Below are positions 50,112 through 60,946 of a stretch of 64,000 nt of DNA, piece by piece. The translations under genes were made by a program, and so were the position numbers. How positions within the stretch are numbered: the stretch's first letter is position 1; every line of letters starts with the position of its first letter. The notes beneath the pieces are model-generated. The model saw nothing but the letters and a program-made list of their open reading frames with translations, searched no databases and was not told the origin of the DNA. Source of the DNA: Xylaria sp. FL1777. Taxonomy: Eukaryota; Ascomycota; Sordariomycetes; Xylariales; Xylariaceae. The stretch spans positions 62,001-126,000 of the forward strand of contig MU400530.1 in NCBI GenBank assembly GCA_022578965.1, read 5' to 3'.

Positions 50112-51300
50112 TCACTTTGGGGGTTTTGGGGACCGAGGCATCGGGGATCCAGGCTTTGTGGATCGAGGCCCTTGGGATCGAGCCCTTGCGGCTCGAGGTC
50201 TTGGAGGGACTTTATTGGATTGCTTTCGCTTTTTTGTCTTGCTCATTTCTTTATCGTAGACAGCTTTGGCCTCTGGGAAGTATTTTGTTCTGCCACCCTC
50301 GAAGGTATGCAAAGCCAAATGTGTTCGATAGTTATCGGTGCGGTTGAATGCGGACGTACAAAACTCGCATATCACCCAGTCTTGATCTCCATGGACACTA
50401 AATCGAATTAGTTTAACAGAACTTGAAATTATGAAAGGGGAAAAGGGAGACTTACGTGGTTTCGTGCCTCTTCAAGTGCTCCTGACGCTTGAAAGGAGGC
50501 CGGTCACAGTCTGGGTGTCGGCATTTATGTTTCCCGGTAGTGCATAAAAGTGCTGGTATGGTGTTCGATTCGGATGAGGTCTTGCGCCTAACCATAACCA
50601 CAGGCATCCTGTTCCGTTTACTTATACGCGATTTATTACCCTGCACCTTGTGCAAAACATCCGCTCTCTGCACATTGGGCAAAGCAGGCGTTCTCTGCAC
50701 ATTGTGCAAAGCAGCCGTTCTTTGTTGTACGGCGAAATATGGCGGTGGGAGGTTGGATTCATTCAGAGTAGTGACGACCGCAGGCGCATTCGGGTCGAAG
50801 AACATCGTGTGCCCATCTTCCGGGGACCATGTCCATGGTTGAATGGGATTATATTGGTCGAGAACTTCGGTTGGATATTGAGGTTGTCGATAGTCCACCG
50901 GAGGACTTATTGTTTGTTGCATATATGTGTTGCTGTAACCAAGGTCTATATACTGGGAAGCCTCTGGTCCATTAGAGGAGAAACTGGCTCCATTAGAGGA
51001 GAAACTGGTTCCATAGCCAGAGTCAGCTGGAGTGATGCCCATCCCCATTGTCCCACATCCAACGTTGTCATGGTCCACAATCAAGCGTACGAATCCCGGT
51101 GAAGACCGGTCCGGTGGTGGTGTAAACGGATGAGTAAAGTTAGAAGCAGTCGACGCCACAGAAAAGCTCCGTTGAACGGTGCTGCCAGGCATGTCCCCAA
51201 TGGAGAAGTCGAAAGATGCATTCATGATCTCGTAAGGAACGACGAAATCGTTTTGTGCGTTTTGTGCGCTTTGTGCGTTTTGTGCGGTTTGTGGTTCCAT
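50112..51300 (-). CDS. C2H2 zinc-finger protein with repetitive N-terminal half
   Basis: Two exons on the minus strand, 51300-50456 and 50397-50112, encode 376 aa. Two adjacent fingers lie near residues 263-320. One has the pattern C-x4-C ... H-x4-H (HKCRHPDCDRPPFKRQEHLK, completed across the intron). The second, CEFCTSAFNRTDNYRTHLALH, is C-x2-C-x12-H-x3-H. A basic Pro/Arg-rich tail (PRPRAARARSQGPRS) follows. The N-terminal 260 residues are low-complexity and contain three kinds of short repeat: QNAQ units at residues 6-17, a doubled FSSNG unit, and three 9-residue (R)T/A-x-A/V-L-x-x-VQ units. The paired-finger type, with an unusual first finger, is common among fungal regulators, including stress and development factors. 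DNA binding and nuclear location are inferred. Intron donor GTAAGT, acceptor TTAG. Confidence 0.82.
50640..50735 (-). repeat. 27-bp coding repeats (3 units)
   Basis: Three adjacent imperfect 27-bp units, each containing a GCACATTGxGCAAA-like core on the plus strand. They translate on the minus strand as 9-residue units ending in VQ within the zinc-finger protein. Confidence 0.65.
50967..51012 (-). repeat. 21-bp coding tandem repeat (2 units)
   Basis: The unit TCCATTAGAGGAGAAACTGG plus one base is doubled. It encodes FSSNGAS / FSSNGPE-like heptads in the zinc-finger protein. Confidence 0.7.
51247..51295 (-). repeat. 9-bp coding repeats (QNA units)
   Basis: Four to five imperfect copies of a TTTTGTGCG-type 9-mer on the plus strand. 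They encode the alternating QNAQ/SAQ stretch at residues 4-17 of the zinc-finger protein. Confidence 0.7.
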
Positions 51301-53052
51301 GATGGTACTGCTAGTCTGGAATGACGGGAGCAGGAATAGATATATGAAGTGCAGGACATCGAGGTTGTGAATAAACTAGAACACGATCTCCCTTCGGGCA
51401 GACACTAGGCGAGTTAACTTGGGACAGTCTGATCAATATAGTTGCTCTTCGGGCCGGAAGGGTTTTAAATCGAGTTGAGGAATGCAGTTCAAGACCCGTG
51501 GATCTCGAGGGGGCGTAGTCCCCTTTAAGGATACTCTCAGACTACTATCAGACTACTAGGGAAAAGATAGGAGACATGGCTAGGCGGCGGCTCTTGTCTA
51601 CAAGCCACTACCACTACCCCGACTTCGAAGACGCCCCGTTGCCAGTATTTGCGAGTGGAAGTGGTGTCTCGAGCTGGATCAGCCGGACCAATTCGTGCAA
51701 GATCCCTCCCTCCACCCCACTGCAGTCAGTGGTACCGACGCTCTGGATAGCATCAGAATCCATGCAGCAGAGCCAACAGCGCAACCAGGCCACCCCCAGA
51801 AGAGGCCATTTTTGGCCTCGTACCCTGTCTGTCTCCAGATCAGTAGTCAACCCAGCACATAACACTACGGTGCACAGCGCTCAGCCGGGTAGACACGAAC
51901 GGGGGTGCGAAGCAAACATTCATGGACCTGGCACCTTCAACCGGTCTTGGCAGAAGAAACCGATTTCTCACAAAAACAGCCTCCTACGGCGTGTACTTAT
52001 CCTGGATTGTGAGACAAAATTTGCTGGCAGCCCGCCACATCAGGGGTAGCGCGCGATTAACATTTAGGAATGAATTTTTATAGTTGCTAAATAGCCCCGC
52101 GTTATGTTCACACCGGGTTTGAGACATGCTCAGATAGGAAAGATTTGGTAGAGATGGTGCTCGTAGACGACACCTTGGTTATCGTACACCCAAGCGACTG
52201 TCTCGCTCGCTCTACTTAGATACACTATTATACCCCGGCCAGATCCTTTTCCGGTAGAGTGGGATCGATCGTGATGACCCAATTACGCTACCACTATCCC
52301 AGACAACTCTCCACGGTTATCACTGTGTATCCCCCCTGCTGGTAATTAGTTTGCTATCATCTCACCTTAGAATAGACTGACAAAAGACCCGGTAATATCC
52401 AAGGTTCCCAAGAGATCTGCTGCAGAAAAGACGAGCCTTATTCACTTAACTCTTACATTTGTTCCCGGGAAGCTGGCAAACTTCAGCTCGCAATTATGTT
52501 GTTTTCCTCAAGGTGAACGTGGGAATTACGCCGGGCCGATAACACGCCGATACATGTCCAAATGCATCGGCATCCCCCCCCCAAACCTCGCGCTCTGTGC
52601 TCCCCGACTTGGTGAAACCCCGACTCCGGGCTCAGTCTATCGACGTTGAGGTGTAGCATGTAGTGGTTACGGTATGTCCAAACGATGACCTACCCGTCCC
52701 AAAGCCCATATTGTTTGGTTGTGCGGTGACTTGCAGAAGGCTTGATTCTGGCTTGAGATTATGTGGCTTGCAAGGGTGTGTAAGTCACTCTCGAATAGAG
52801 CAGGGGAGCATCATGTTTCGATACAATGCTACGCGCTAAATTCTAATAATGCTCGAGCCGCTTACACAAGATAGCGTTATTGGATTTTCACGAGAGTGGT
52901 ATCATTGGGTCTTCGTATTATTTCATCACTACTATATTTACTAAAATCTAAAAATTAACAATGTTACACCCGTAGTCAGGGCCTTGGAGCCGGATAAGGT
53001 TGCATCCATAATTACTTGTTGTAGCGAGCTGCACTACGTACTTTTGCCTCGA
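51301..53052. other. Intergenic, nothing firmly coding
   Basis: About 1.75 kb. A plus-strand frame of 157 codons (51576-52049) lies here but has no recognisable motif, and an antisense frame covers part of it. The left end carries the promoter of the zinc-finger gene. Confidence 0.45.
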
Positions 53053-53553
53053 CTAGGTAATAGATGCCTGGGACAAATCAGAGAGTCCAGGGTGGCAAAG
53101 GCCAGCTCCACTGATCGACGGAGACACAACGTCTTTCGCCTGAGCAGAACCTGGGCACCAGTCTAGCTCGGGTGGGCTACCTAAGTTGAAGCATTCGGAT
53201 ATGTATCTTATATACCCTGGGTTGCTAGTGTATCTATGAATGTAGGCTAATGCATCTCTTCCCAAAATAGAATAGTCTGCTGATGCTGCCTCGATGCTGC
53301 GGAACGGTTCCTCTTGGATTCCCAAGATGTGCGTGACCACTGGATACTGTGCCGGTACACAAAAGACCCCGGAGTTTGTTTCCCACGTACTCTGGTAACT
53401 CAATATCGTGACCGAGTCCGTTCTGATTATCATGTCTAAAGCATGATAAGTATAGGTGCCGCCCATTACTACGCCCAATTGGCTGGATAGCTTAGGCTTC
53501 CACCGTGTACCGACGGAGTCGAGTGCGGTTCCATTGAAGGCGGAAGGTGACAT
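53053..53553 (-). CDS. Orphan open reading frame, 166 codons (hypothetical)
   Basis: A minus-strand frame of 166 codons starts at an ATG preceded four codons upstream by an in-frame stop, so it is closed at both ends. The sequence looks protein-like rather than low-complexity (for example YSILGRDALAYIHRYTSNPG and ISECFNLGSPPELDWCPG) and contains four Cys. No signal peptide or membrane segment is evident. I do not recognise a family. A second minus-strand frame at 53771-54046 lies upstream in another phase; I could not find a convincing splice pair linking the two. It could be a short lineage-specific gene, the remnant of a larger one, or chance. Confidence 0.3.
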   Translation of the reverse strand: MSPSAFNGTALDSVGTRWKPKLSSQLGVVMGGTYTYHALDMIIRTDSVTILSYQSTWETNSGVFCVPAQYPVVTHILGIQEEPFRSIEAASADYSILGRDALAYIHRYTSNPGYIRYISECFNLGSPPELDWCPGSAQAKDVVSPSISGAGLCHPGLSDLSQASIT

Positions 53554-54908
53554 GTCAATGTCTCAGTACAAGCACCTTACCCCTGAAGATACCTAGTTAC
53601 GTCGATACTCTGTTTCTAGCAGCAACGCTAGGTATTACTTTTTCTTAGGTTGTACCTTGTGTGGCTACATAGGCGCGCTCTCTCTCCAACGTCGACATTT
53701 AAGACATGAGCCTTGTCTTACGGGCACCACTTTGATAAGTGTCACCTTAACTGGTAGATCAATTGGAATATTACACCGTTATTGAACAATGTATTATTCT
53801 CCCTATTGGTCCACCTCCTGCCTTGACCCCTACCCATGATGACCAGGGGACAGTTTTGGCAGATCTGTCAATATCCATGCCTTGCAAGCCATGAGCCAAT
53901 GAAATACTCTTCGTCCGGGGTGTCCCACAACATACAAAACTGGCCGAGATATCCTTGTGGTTATCCCATGTCAAGTCAACATGGCTGATGCATAATACGG
54001 AGCAAACACTGCCCTCAACGCTATTTTCAGTACCACTCATCAACAAACCTCACTCACTATCGTCTCTACAGAAGGCCAATAATCGGCTTTCGGAGTAAAA
54101 GGACTCTGACGTTCTCGACGGCATGCTGCGTAACTTGTGGCACTTATCACTGCTTAAATATACTACTCATGGAAATAATAACCTCACCAGCCAAGTAGTC
54201 CCCCCAACGAAGAAGACATGGAGTGCAGACGCTAACGTCACTCTGCATCAATATTGCATGGATAATAGCTTCGCAAATTCATACCACAACATCTTTGGTA
54301 CACCTACACATCGTGACCACTCATAGACGGGCGGTTGACCAGGACATATCAGACACTACGATAGGCTACGTGCATGGCAGGGTTCTCAAGTCGAAAGAGT
54401 CTACCAAGACCGGCTCTTTCCAGTTTATTGACCAAACATATGAACAAACCGGCATTCACATGACTACAACAGCCGAGATATCGGCAGGAGATGTTTCGGG
54501 TTGTTACGCTGTGTATCTATATGACCGGTGCTTTCCGATGCAAAGTGTTTGATGTGACATTTTCACACCCCGCAGGACTAGCTCAATGTCAAGCGAATGA
54601 CTATAAGTCGAGATATTGTTTGCCTCACGTGGATACAGTGGAAGAGCTCTTCTAGATCATGCTTAGAAATCACGAAGTAGCAGATTATGCAAAGCCATTC
54701 ATTCTAGTGGGTGGGCACTTAATTCCACCCAGCTCTCTAAAAACTATAAAGACGGGACGGGAAGTAGGGGGTTGGGGTCCCGGGGGGAGAGCAATCACGA
54801 TTCCTCTCTCTGCACGGAAAAGCACCGAACCAGAAAAATTTTGAGCAAATTTATTTCCACTTTCAGCCCATCGACGGCAGCCCACTGTCTCATCGCAAGC
54901 AAGCCATA
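53554..54908. other. Intergenic with short frames
   Basis: About 1.35 kb. Frames of 91 codons (53771-54046, minus) and 109 codons (54223-54552, plus) have no recognisable motif and no clear splice partners. A pair of relics of former genes is possible. Confidence 0.35.
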
Positions 54909-55103
54909 ATGTGCAATATCCTGGTCTTCTACTACAACTGCTCTAACCCGGAGAAATGCATCGAGTCCACACGCGTGGTCCAATGTGAGGTCAAGAAAAA
55001 CGGGGAAGAGTGTGGCTATAGTACACCAGAGCGCTACGTGCGCGTCGAGAGCTACGCGAATGGAATCTGTAACAAGGATGGGCACAAGGAGCTTGGTCGC
55101 TGA
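54909..55103 (+). CDS. Small cysteine-rich protein, 64 aa (hypothetical)
   Basis: A short intronless frame starting MCNILVFYYNC and ending in a TGA after DGHKELGR. It has six Cys (residues 2, 11, 17, 26, 35 and 54 by my count) in a CxxPEKCIEST ... VVQC ... EECGYSTPERY arrangement. This resembles families of small intracellular fungal proteins with Cys/His pairs that may bind a metal; that is my pattern recognition, not a database result. There is no signal peptide, so a secreted effector is unlikely. The upstream 60 bp are CT-rich, and an AT-rich tract lies before that. The function is unknown. Confidence 0.45.
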   Translation: MCNILVFYYNCSNPEKCIESTRVVQCEVKKNGEECGYSTPERYVRVESYANGICNKDGHKELGR

Positions 55104-56740
55104 CGCCGCCGATCACATAGCCTGCTCGTCCTAGCCATCGGTAAGAAGAAACCTCTCGTTTGACGTGGGCACTCTCTTGGATCTACTACATCCGGGGAAA
55201 AGACGTGTGTTCTGATAGGATATACAGCATTTAGAGCAGATTATCAGGTCATCGATTACAGATCAGTCGAGATCACTGGGGTAGAAGCCAACATAGACTG
55301 ATTTGTGGGAAGATTTGCCGAAGCTGTTAGCTAGCTAGCCTATCATTTGAACAAGATGAACATTTTTGGCTCCTCTCCACGGCCCAACGCCCCTCCGCTT
55401 TGTGACAGATCATCTTCAAAGTTACGGACGCAAGATAAAGAACACATAGTTCCCCGGCTTTTGATGTACTGATAGTAGCTAGCTTCTAGAGGCCCGGCGA
55501 TTGAAAATGCAGTAAGCTGGCCTCCTTCCTCGTCTGGGGAGACGGCGATCGAGGTCTAGACGTGAAGTGAAGCCGGAGGGCACACAGGCGGATGGCAGAA
55601 TTGGCACACCTAGTCTTTGACGGTGCCGATGATTGGACGCATACCCTATGCCAAATCCTGGTAGGCTTCAGACTCGGCGGTTAAGCCTTCACGTCGTTCC
55701 AGGTATAACCACCGTAATTACATGATCAGGTTAAGACATTCTCAATCTAAGCAAGGGTAAACCACCTGGTCGCTTATGACTCACAGGTGTCAAGCGGATG
55801 AAGAACGTCACTGTTATCATTGTCTGTCGACTCGAGATCATGCTATGTCTTATGCATGTTTGGTGGTGTTGTGTAACGGGATCGCCCGTTGTTATAGGAT
55901 AGGTTAGATAATCGGCCTATGTAAGCCAGTCGACTAATGGAATATGTGACAGCCCTTCTATACAATAATGTATCAACATTTATTTATGATCAAATAAATG
56001 AACCAGACCAGTTGAGAAAATTTCACACAACGTATGGATTAAACAAACATAAATGATACACTGTAGGTGATTGGAATATTTTGGGGCCCCCCAAAAACGA
56101 GCAGTTCGTCAAGCTGTAGAAAGCAATGATGTCTGTGAGAAGTGATGGAGTTGATCGAAACGTGGCTGAGTGGGACTACTTCATTGTGGCGTCTCCTACA
56201 TGCACCTACCGTAAGTACTCTACCTACATATTACGTAGTACACTGCATATATGCCCCATTTTATAGACTAGGTCAGGTAAAGCGACCTAGTGGGGTTCCA
56301 TGGGTCACTTCCTCCAATACTCGTGACGCTAGCTTTCTTTTTGTCTTAGAAACCTTGGTCTTTCAGCCTCATTTTCACAACGGCCTTTTTACCCTCCCAA
56401 GAGCCGTTCCGCGTGTGATTCCATACATTTTCCGCGTTGTACTGCAGTATAGTTGCATAGTGAGGTTACGTAAGCCATAACGGATTTGGAATCATGTCGC
56501 GAGCCCCCGTAGTTCATGTCCTATCCTCTGTCTGCGAGAGCCAGACTACGCAGTATACACGTAGAGCCAAGCCCCCAACCCCAGCCCCCGCCCAGGCCCC
56601 CACGGCAGCTGTTAATTCTTTTAATTTCAATTTTATGAGCTGTGATCAGATATATAATAAAGCGCAGTAATTTTTAACAAATATGCGTTGATCTAATTAG
56701 TAACTATGATGGCATTAGAAACGCTGTCCTCACAACTGTA

Positions 56741-56856
56741 GGAAAGATATTTTTTGGGTGAATAGTTACTTAGGTATTGTTACTTAGTATTAACAATACC
56801 TAAGTAACACTAAGTAACAATACCTAAGTAACTATTCACCCAAAAGATAACTTTCC
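56741..56856. mobile_element. Fold-back (MITE-like) inverted-repeat element
   Basis: Two 48-bp arms, 56741-56788 and 56809-56856, are reverse complements with only two mismatches. They are separated by a 20-nt spacer that itself repeats the inner motif TAACAATACCTAAGTAAC of the arms. The ends are GGAAAG and CTTTCC. The internal TTACTTAGGTA motif belongs to the TACC/GGTA repeat vocabulary of this genome. It has no coding capacity. It could be a small MITE, a solo terminal structure of a fold-back transposon, or a hairpin that arose by local inverted duplication. I see no unambiguous target-site duplication. Confidence 0.55.
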
Positions 56857-57225
56857 ATCGTACTCGGGTGGCGCCTACTCAGCCAATAGCTAAGTCGGGC
56901 TAGATCCGGTGCATGTAGGTGGGCTAGGTATACTCCCATTGGAACTTGATGATGTGCATAATAGGTAGGGAACTAAGCCAAGCATAGCCCCTCTTTGGAT
57001 TGTTTGCTACTTTGCGTTGGGTATAAACCAATGACAGTTCCGGATTCCGTAGATAGGGTTCACAGATGTAATTGGCTTGCATCTCTCCTCCCACCAGAAC
57101 CAGTCCCTCCAGTGCCACGGCGTAATGAAGGCTTCCGTGGAGTTTAGCCTTACAAACGTGCTGCAAATTATTTCAGCCACAAAATTCTATGAGCTGCATT
57201 GTAAACGGCTTGAGAAGACGAGAGC

Positions 57226-57264
57226 TAACGTCGTGTGCTAACGTCGTGTGCTAACGTCGTGTGC
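57226..57264. repeat. 13-bp tandem repeat, three copies
   Basis: The unit GCTAACGTCGTGT occurs three times in a row without mismatch, then breaks off into GCTTG. Confidence 0.8.
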
Positions 57265-57300
57265 TTGTTCAAAAGTCTGAAGAGAGACTACCTAACAGTA

Positions 57301-57350
57301 TGTATATGTGTGTGTGTGTATGTGAAAGTGAGAGAGAGGTAGAGAGAGAG
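57301..57350. repeat. GT and GA dinucleotide microsatellite
   Basis: A GT-rich run followed by a GA-rich run (TGTGTGTGTGTATGTG, then GAGAGAGAGG-type units). It is a simple repeat in non-coding DNA. Confidence 0.75.
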
Positions 57351-58387
57351 GCTGGATCTGAGCGCCAAGACGGGGACTAAGCGTTCTTCCGAACAATCTT
57401 TGGTTAGAGGATTTTGGCTTCTCCAATGAACCGTATTTTCAAACTGACACACATATAGATCGATGCAGTCTGATGCAGACAATGCCAGATACAGTGACGA
57501 GGGCCAAGACACTGTGCAGTACCATCATATGTAGTCCGTATTAGTGTCCTCGCTAGCCTTATAGGGATATACATGGTCGTGGCATATGCACCGCAGATCA
57601 GGCGTATATGAGGTTGCACAACATTCACGCTGATTACTTCCTCCTTACAGGGTTGGGCATATTTGCTCGTGAAAAAGGGCTGTCATTGTGAATGCTGTCC
57701 GTAAAACAGCGGTCTGGGGACAACGGCGGATGATTGCATGATCTACTGCTGCCTTGCGCCTTGCACGAGATTCGGAGATCTTGAAGCCGGCCGAGATACC
57801 TTGTAGAGAATGTGCCATGGAGCCTATTCTCATGAGATTTCATATATTGTCCAATAAGAAACTAGCGTTCGCGGGTAGTCTTGTCATGAGTATCCTTTCG
57901 CTTCGGAAAAGGGTAGAAAGGACTTCAATCGCTGTCGGGTCCGAGGAGAGATAGGGCTCAGGCTGATTACGTTGTTGCCATTGGCTGAGCCCGAACAAAA
58001 CCCGAACAGCGTTTGGAGGTGGTACGATTATTGCATATCGAACGTAATTTGGTGTATCAACTATACTCGGCTGCTGAACTGACGACAACAGCCTCAGTAT
58101 ATTACAATGCAATCAATATTTCGGCATAGTACTGGAGGACCCAGGACATGGAATCAAGATTGACCGGTTGTGTTCTGTCTCTGTTCAATGGATACCACCA
58201 CCCCTTCCGTGCCATACAAAATTATGACCTGTCTGTTTTCCTCAAATCTGCTCGTAGTGGTGAACCCCGCCAGCTTATGAGTTGCAGAGGTCGGCAGACG
58301 CCCAGGTCGAAAGATGAGGGTCTTATATGATAAGACTCGGCTGGGAGCTACCAATGATTGACCAGGACTATGGTTGTTTTTGACCCA

Positions 58388-60312
58388 TCATTCAAATGCC
58401 GGTCCGCCAGCATGCTCATCATCAAATTCTTGCAACACGTCCTGCATATCTTGTTCACTAGCTTCCAGGCCCGAAGAGCTCATCAGTTTGTTGTCCTTGT
58501 CCTCAGCTATGCGAGTATTAGTGGCGTTACGAGATGCCCTGAGAGATAGGAACTTACTCCTTGGCTCAACTAGTAGATTCTCCTGAACTTCACAGTCCGT
58601 CAATATTGAGCCCTCGCCAATATCACTCCTTTTACCAAGTATGCAGCGTGTTAACTTGCAACCCTTTCCAACGACCACATCATCCATAAGTACACATTGG
58701 AAAAGTTTAGCACCTTCTTTGATTTGACAGTTAGCGCCCACGACACACTCTTTGATTGATGTTTTCTCGTCTACCATGACATTGTTGGCGATTAGGCAGT
58801 CCTGTCTTGTAATGGTGGTTCGAGGTTTGACACCCTCAGGGTAAGAGATTTTTTTAGGATGCGCAAAGGGTGACGCAGCATCCGGCCCTGTTTCCTCGAT
58901 AGAAGGCAATTTAGCAAGCCGTAACGATACAGCCAGGAGGAGCTGGGCAGTGTCAACACGACGTAGAAGTGGTGCACCTGGCTCAGACGGGTGAATATAT
59001 GCCAAGACTGGCGGCACTGAGGCCTGAGCGGGTTTATTTAAGAGAGAGTTGTGAGCATGTTCAGGATCTGTAGAGGGCGAGCTGTCACTTCCTTGAGAGT
59101 TCAATACCTCGCCACCCGGTGGAGGACTATCTTCGCGGGCAGAACTAGTCGATTCTGTGGCCGCAACGTGACCTTGTAGCACGTTCATTAAACCAAGCTT
59201 TTCGGGCAGTCCTGTTTGCCATGTAGCCTTTGCCCACCATCCGACAACATCTTCTCCAATAGTTTCTAGTTTATCATTTTCCTTCACGAAATCCAATATC
59301 CACTTTGGTAGGAAATAGATATGTGCATCTCGATGGGTGGTTAGTATCCTAAGCTTAGGGTGCTTGCGAAGTAACCCATGTCTGAGAGGAAAAGAATTCT
59401 TTGCTTCCACAACGTCGTTGAGCGAATCCGTTGGCATGGACAGTGCCAGGTGCGACAAGTGCTGTAGTATGTGATTCTTCGGCGAGGTGAGGTCCCTAGG
59501 CATTGGAGTGATGGCGAGGAAGTCGGTTTCTTCGCCCTTGATGGGGTTTTCTGTTTTTGTCTCGTACCAAACTCCCAATCCACCGCTGCAATAAGGGGCT
59601 ACTTCCTCGCCGAGTAAATCAGGGAGACTGGCGGCCTTGACCATCCAAGCTTGGAGTAATTTGTCACCCCCAATTTCGCAGACGAGATCACACGGCAAGA
59701 CTACTAGGTCACATTTGATAATGTCCCTAATCTCGGGGAGCCGAAGGATCTCCGCGGTACCTGTGTTGTAGTCTAGACCTTGTGGTGATATTAAATCTGG
59801 GCGGGGATAGGGAAGACCGGTTAGAACGGGGTTAGTATTTAGCGCCGTGGTCATGGCCTCCACCGCTGAGGGCGGACAGATCAAGGTGATATCTAAATCT
59901 CTAATCAGTGCAAGGAATTACTAGAGGGCTTGAAGATCCCCTGGGAGCGAAACAGACAGCGGTAGCGGAATGGAAAGGATATGAAAGGATGAAGATTGTG
60001 AGAAGGCAGAATCTGTAAGAAGGTGATAAGGACGGCCTGTCCGAATACCCTAATCATTTGCGAGAATGCTTGTACAAGAGAAAAAAACGCATAACCAGGG
60101 TCTAGGGCTCGAATGAAAAAGGCGGTCTTACTCGTAATTCCGGTTCGATAGCAGAAATCGATAGGATACCATACCATCGGCCGGTTGGCGATGAGCAGTA
60201 GAGCTTTTGGGTTTTCATCTGGGTTTGTGGTGAAGGTTGGGAAGGAAGACCCAGGACCACAAAGAATGAGAGCCTGGAGGCCTGTGGCAGGCATCGAGAC
60301 AGCGTGAGGCAT
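58388..60312 (-). CDS. GCD1: Translation initiation factor eIF2B subunit gamma
   Basis: Three exons on the minus strand, 60312-60132, 59892-58558 and 58506-58388, encode 544 aa. The N terminus (LQALILCGPGSSFPTF ... PKALLLIANRPMVWYPIDFCYR) is the degenerate nucleotidyltransferase-like domain of eIF2B gamma/epsilon. The first junction gives TGITNITLICPPSAVEAM. The C-terminal third holds left-handed beta-helix hexapeptide repeats (DCLIANNVMVDEKTSIKECV, ANCQIKEGAKLFQCVLMDD, CKLTRCILGKRSDIGEGSIL). A short acidic tail with DKDNKLMSSSGLEASEQDM, as in other fungal orthologues, ends the protein. eIF2B exchanges GDP for GTP on eIF2 and is the target of eIF2 phosphorylation; gamma and epsilon form its catalytic subcomplex in the cytosol. 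The last intron is only 51 nt and frame-neutral. It is divergent from the peroxin-22-like gene. Confidence 0.92.
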
Positions 60313-60946
60313 CCTGTGAGAGTTCGGCTCACGTCTCAGATGTCTAACATGTAGCTTGGGGCGATCCCGATGTTATGATCCGTTGAAGCCAGCTACTTGT
60401 TGGCCGTTCTTGAGTGAAGGGCGGGGCTCAGTCTGACTCACTTATTGTAAGCGCGATGGCAACAAGTGGTAATGAGAGGAGACCAAAAGGACGAAGAGTT
60501 ACGAACCTATGCACAAATGAATCTAAGTTTAGATGAAAGCACCATCCCGGCCCTGTAAGGAAATTGTTTACTCTGTTGCTGCCTCTTCCCTTGGGTACAT
60601 GATAATGGGAAGCAACCTCATATTATACAAAGGCTTATCGATAACATCCAGATGGTGGGATGTTTAGGTGGCTGAGCCATGTGGCTGAGGCATTTGTGGC
60701 TTATCCCAGATGGTACCCGGGTCAACTGCTGGGTCAACAGAGAGCCTCGGCCAGCAGGGATCATGAATAACCTAGTCAGGTCCCATCAACAACACGAACC
60801 AGCCACCCCAACCACACCTGATGTCCAGCCTGCCCAGATTGGACCATCATCAGCTTTGCGTCACAGGTGCGCGCATCCACAGCCCATTTTATATGAAAAG
60901 TCGGTAGCCTATTCGGGCGCGTATTGCCATGATCCCACTAGAATAA
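60313..60946. promoter_or_regulatory. Shared divergent promoter region
   Basis: 634 bp between the starts of the eIF2B gamma gene (minus) and the peroxin-22-like gene (plus). Both promoters must lie here. No canonical TATA box was picked out with confidence. A plus-strand frame at 60679-61119 overlaps the next gene out of phase and is a shadow. Confidence 0.45.

Larger units (their letters stand above)
55104..58387. other. Gene-poor stretch with fold-back element and microsatellites
   Basis: About 3.3 kb without a supportable gene. The longest frame (56142-56480, plus, 112 codons) has no motif. It holds a 116-bp inverted repeat (56741-56856), a TACGCAGTA at 56547, a triple 13-bp tandem repeat (about 57226-57264) and a GT/GA microsatellite (about 57301-57350). 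Confidence 0.55.

Noticed and set aside
51576..52049. 157-codon plus-strand frame.
   Set aside because: No recognisable domain, and an antisense 83-codon frame overlaps. Possible relic, not supportable as a gene.
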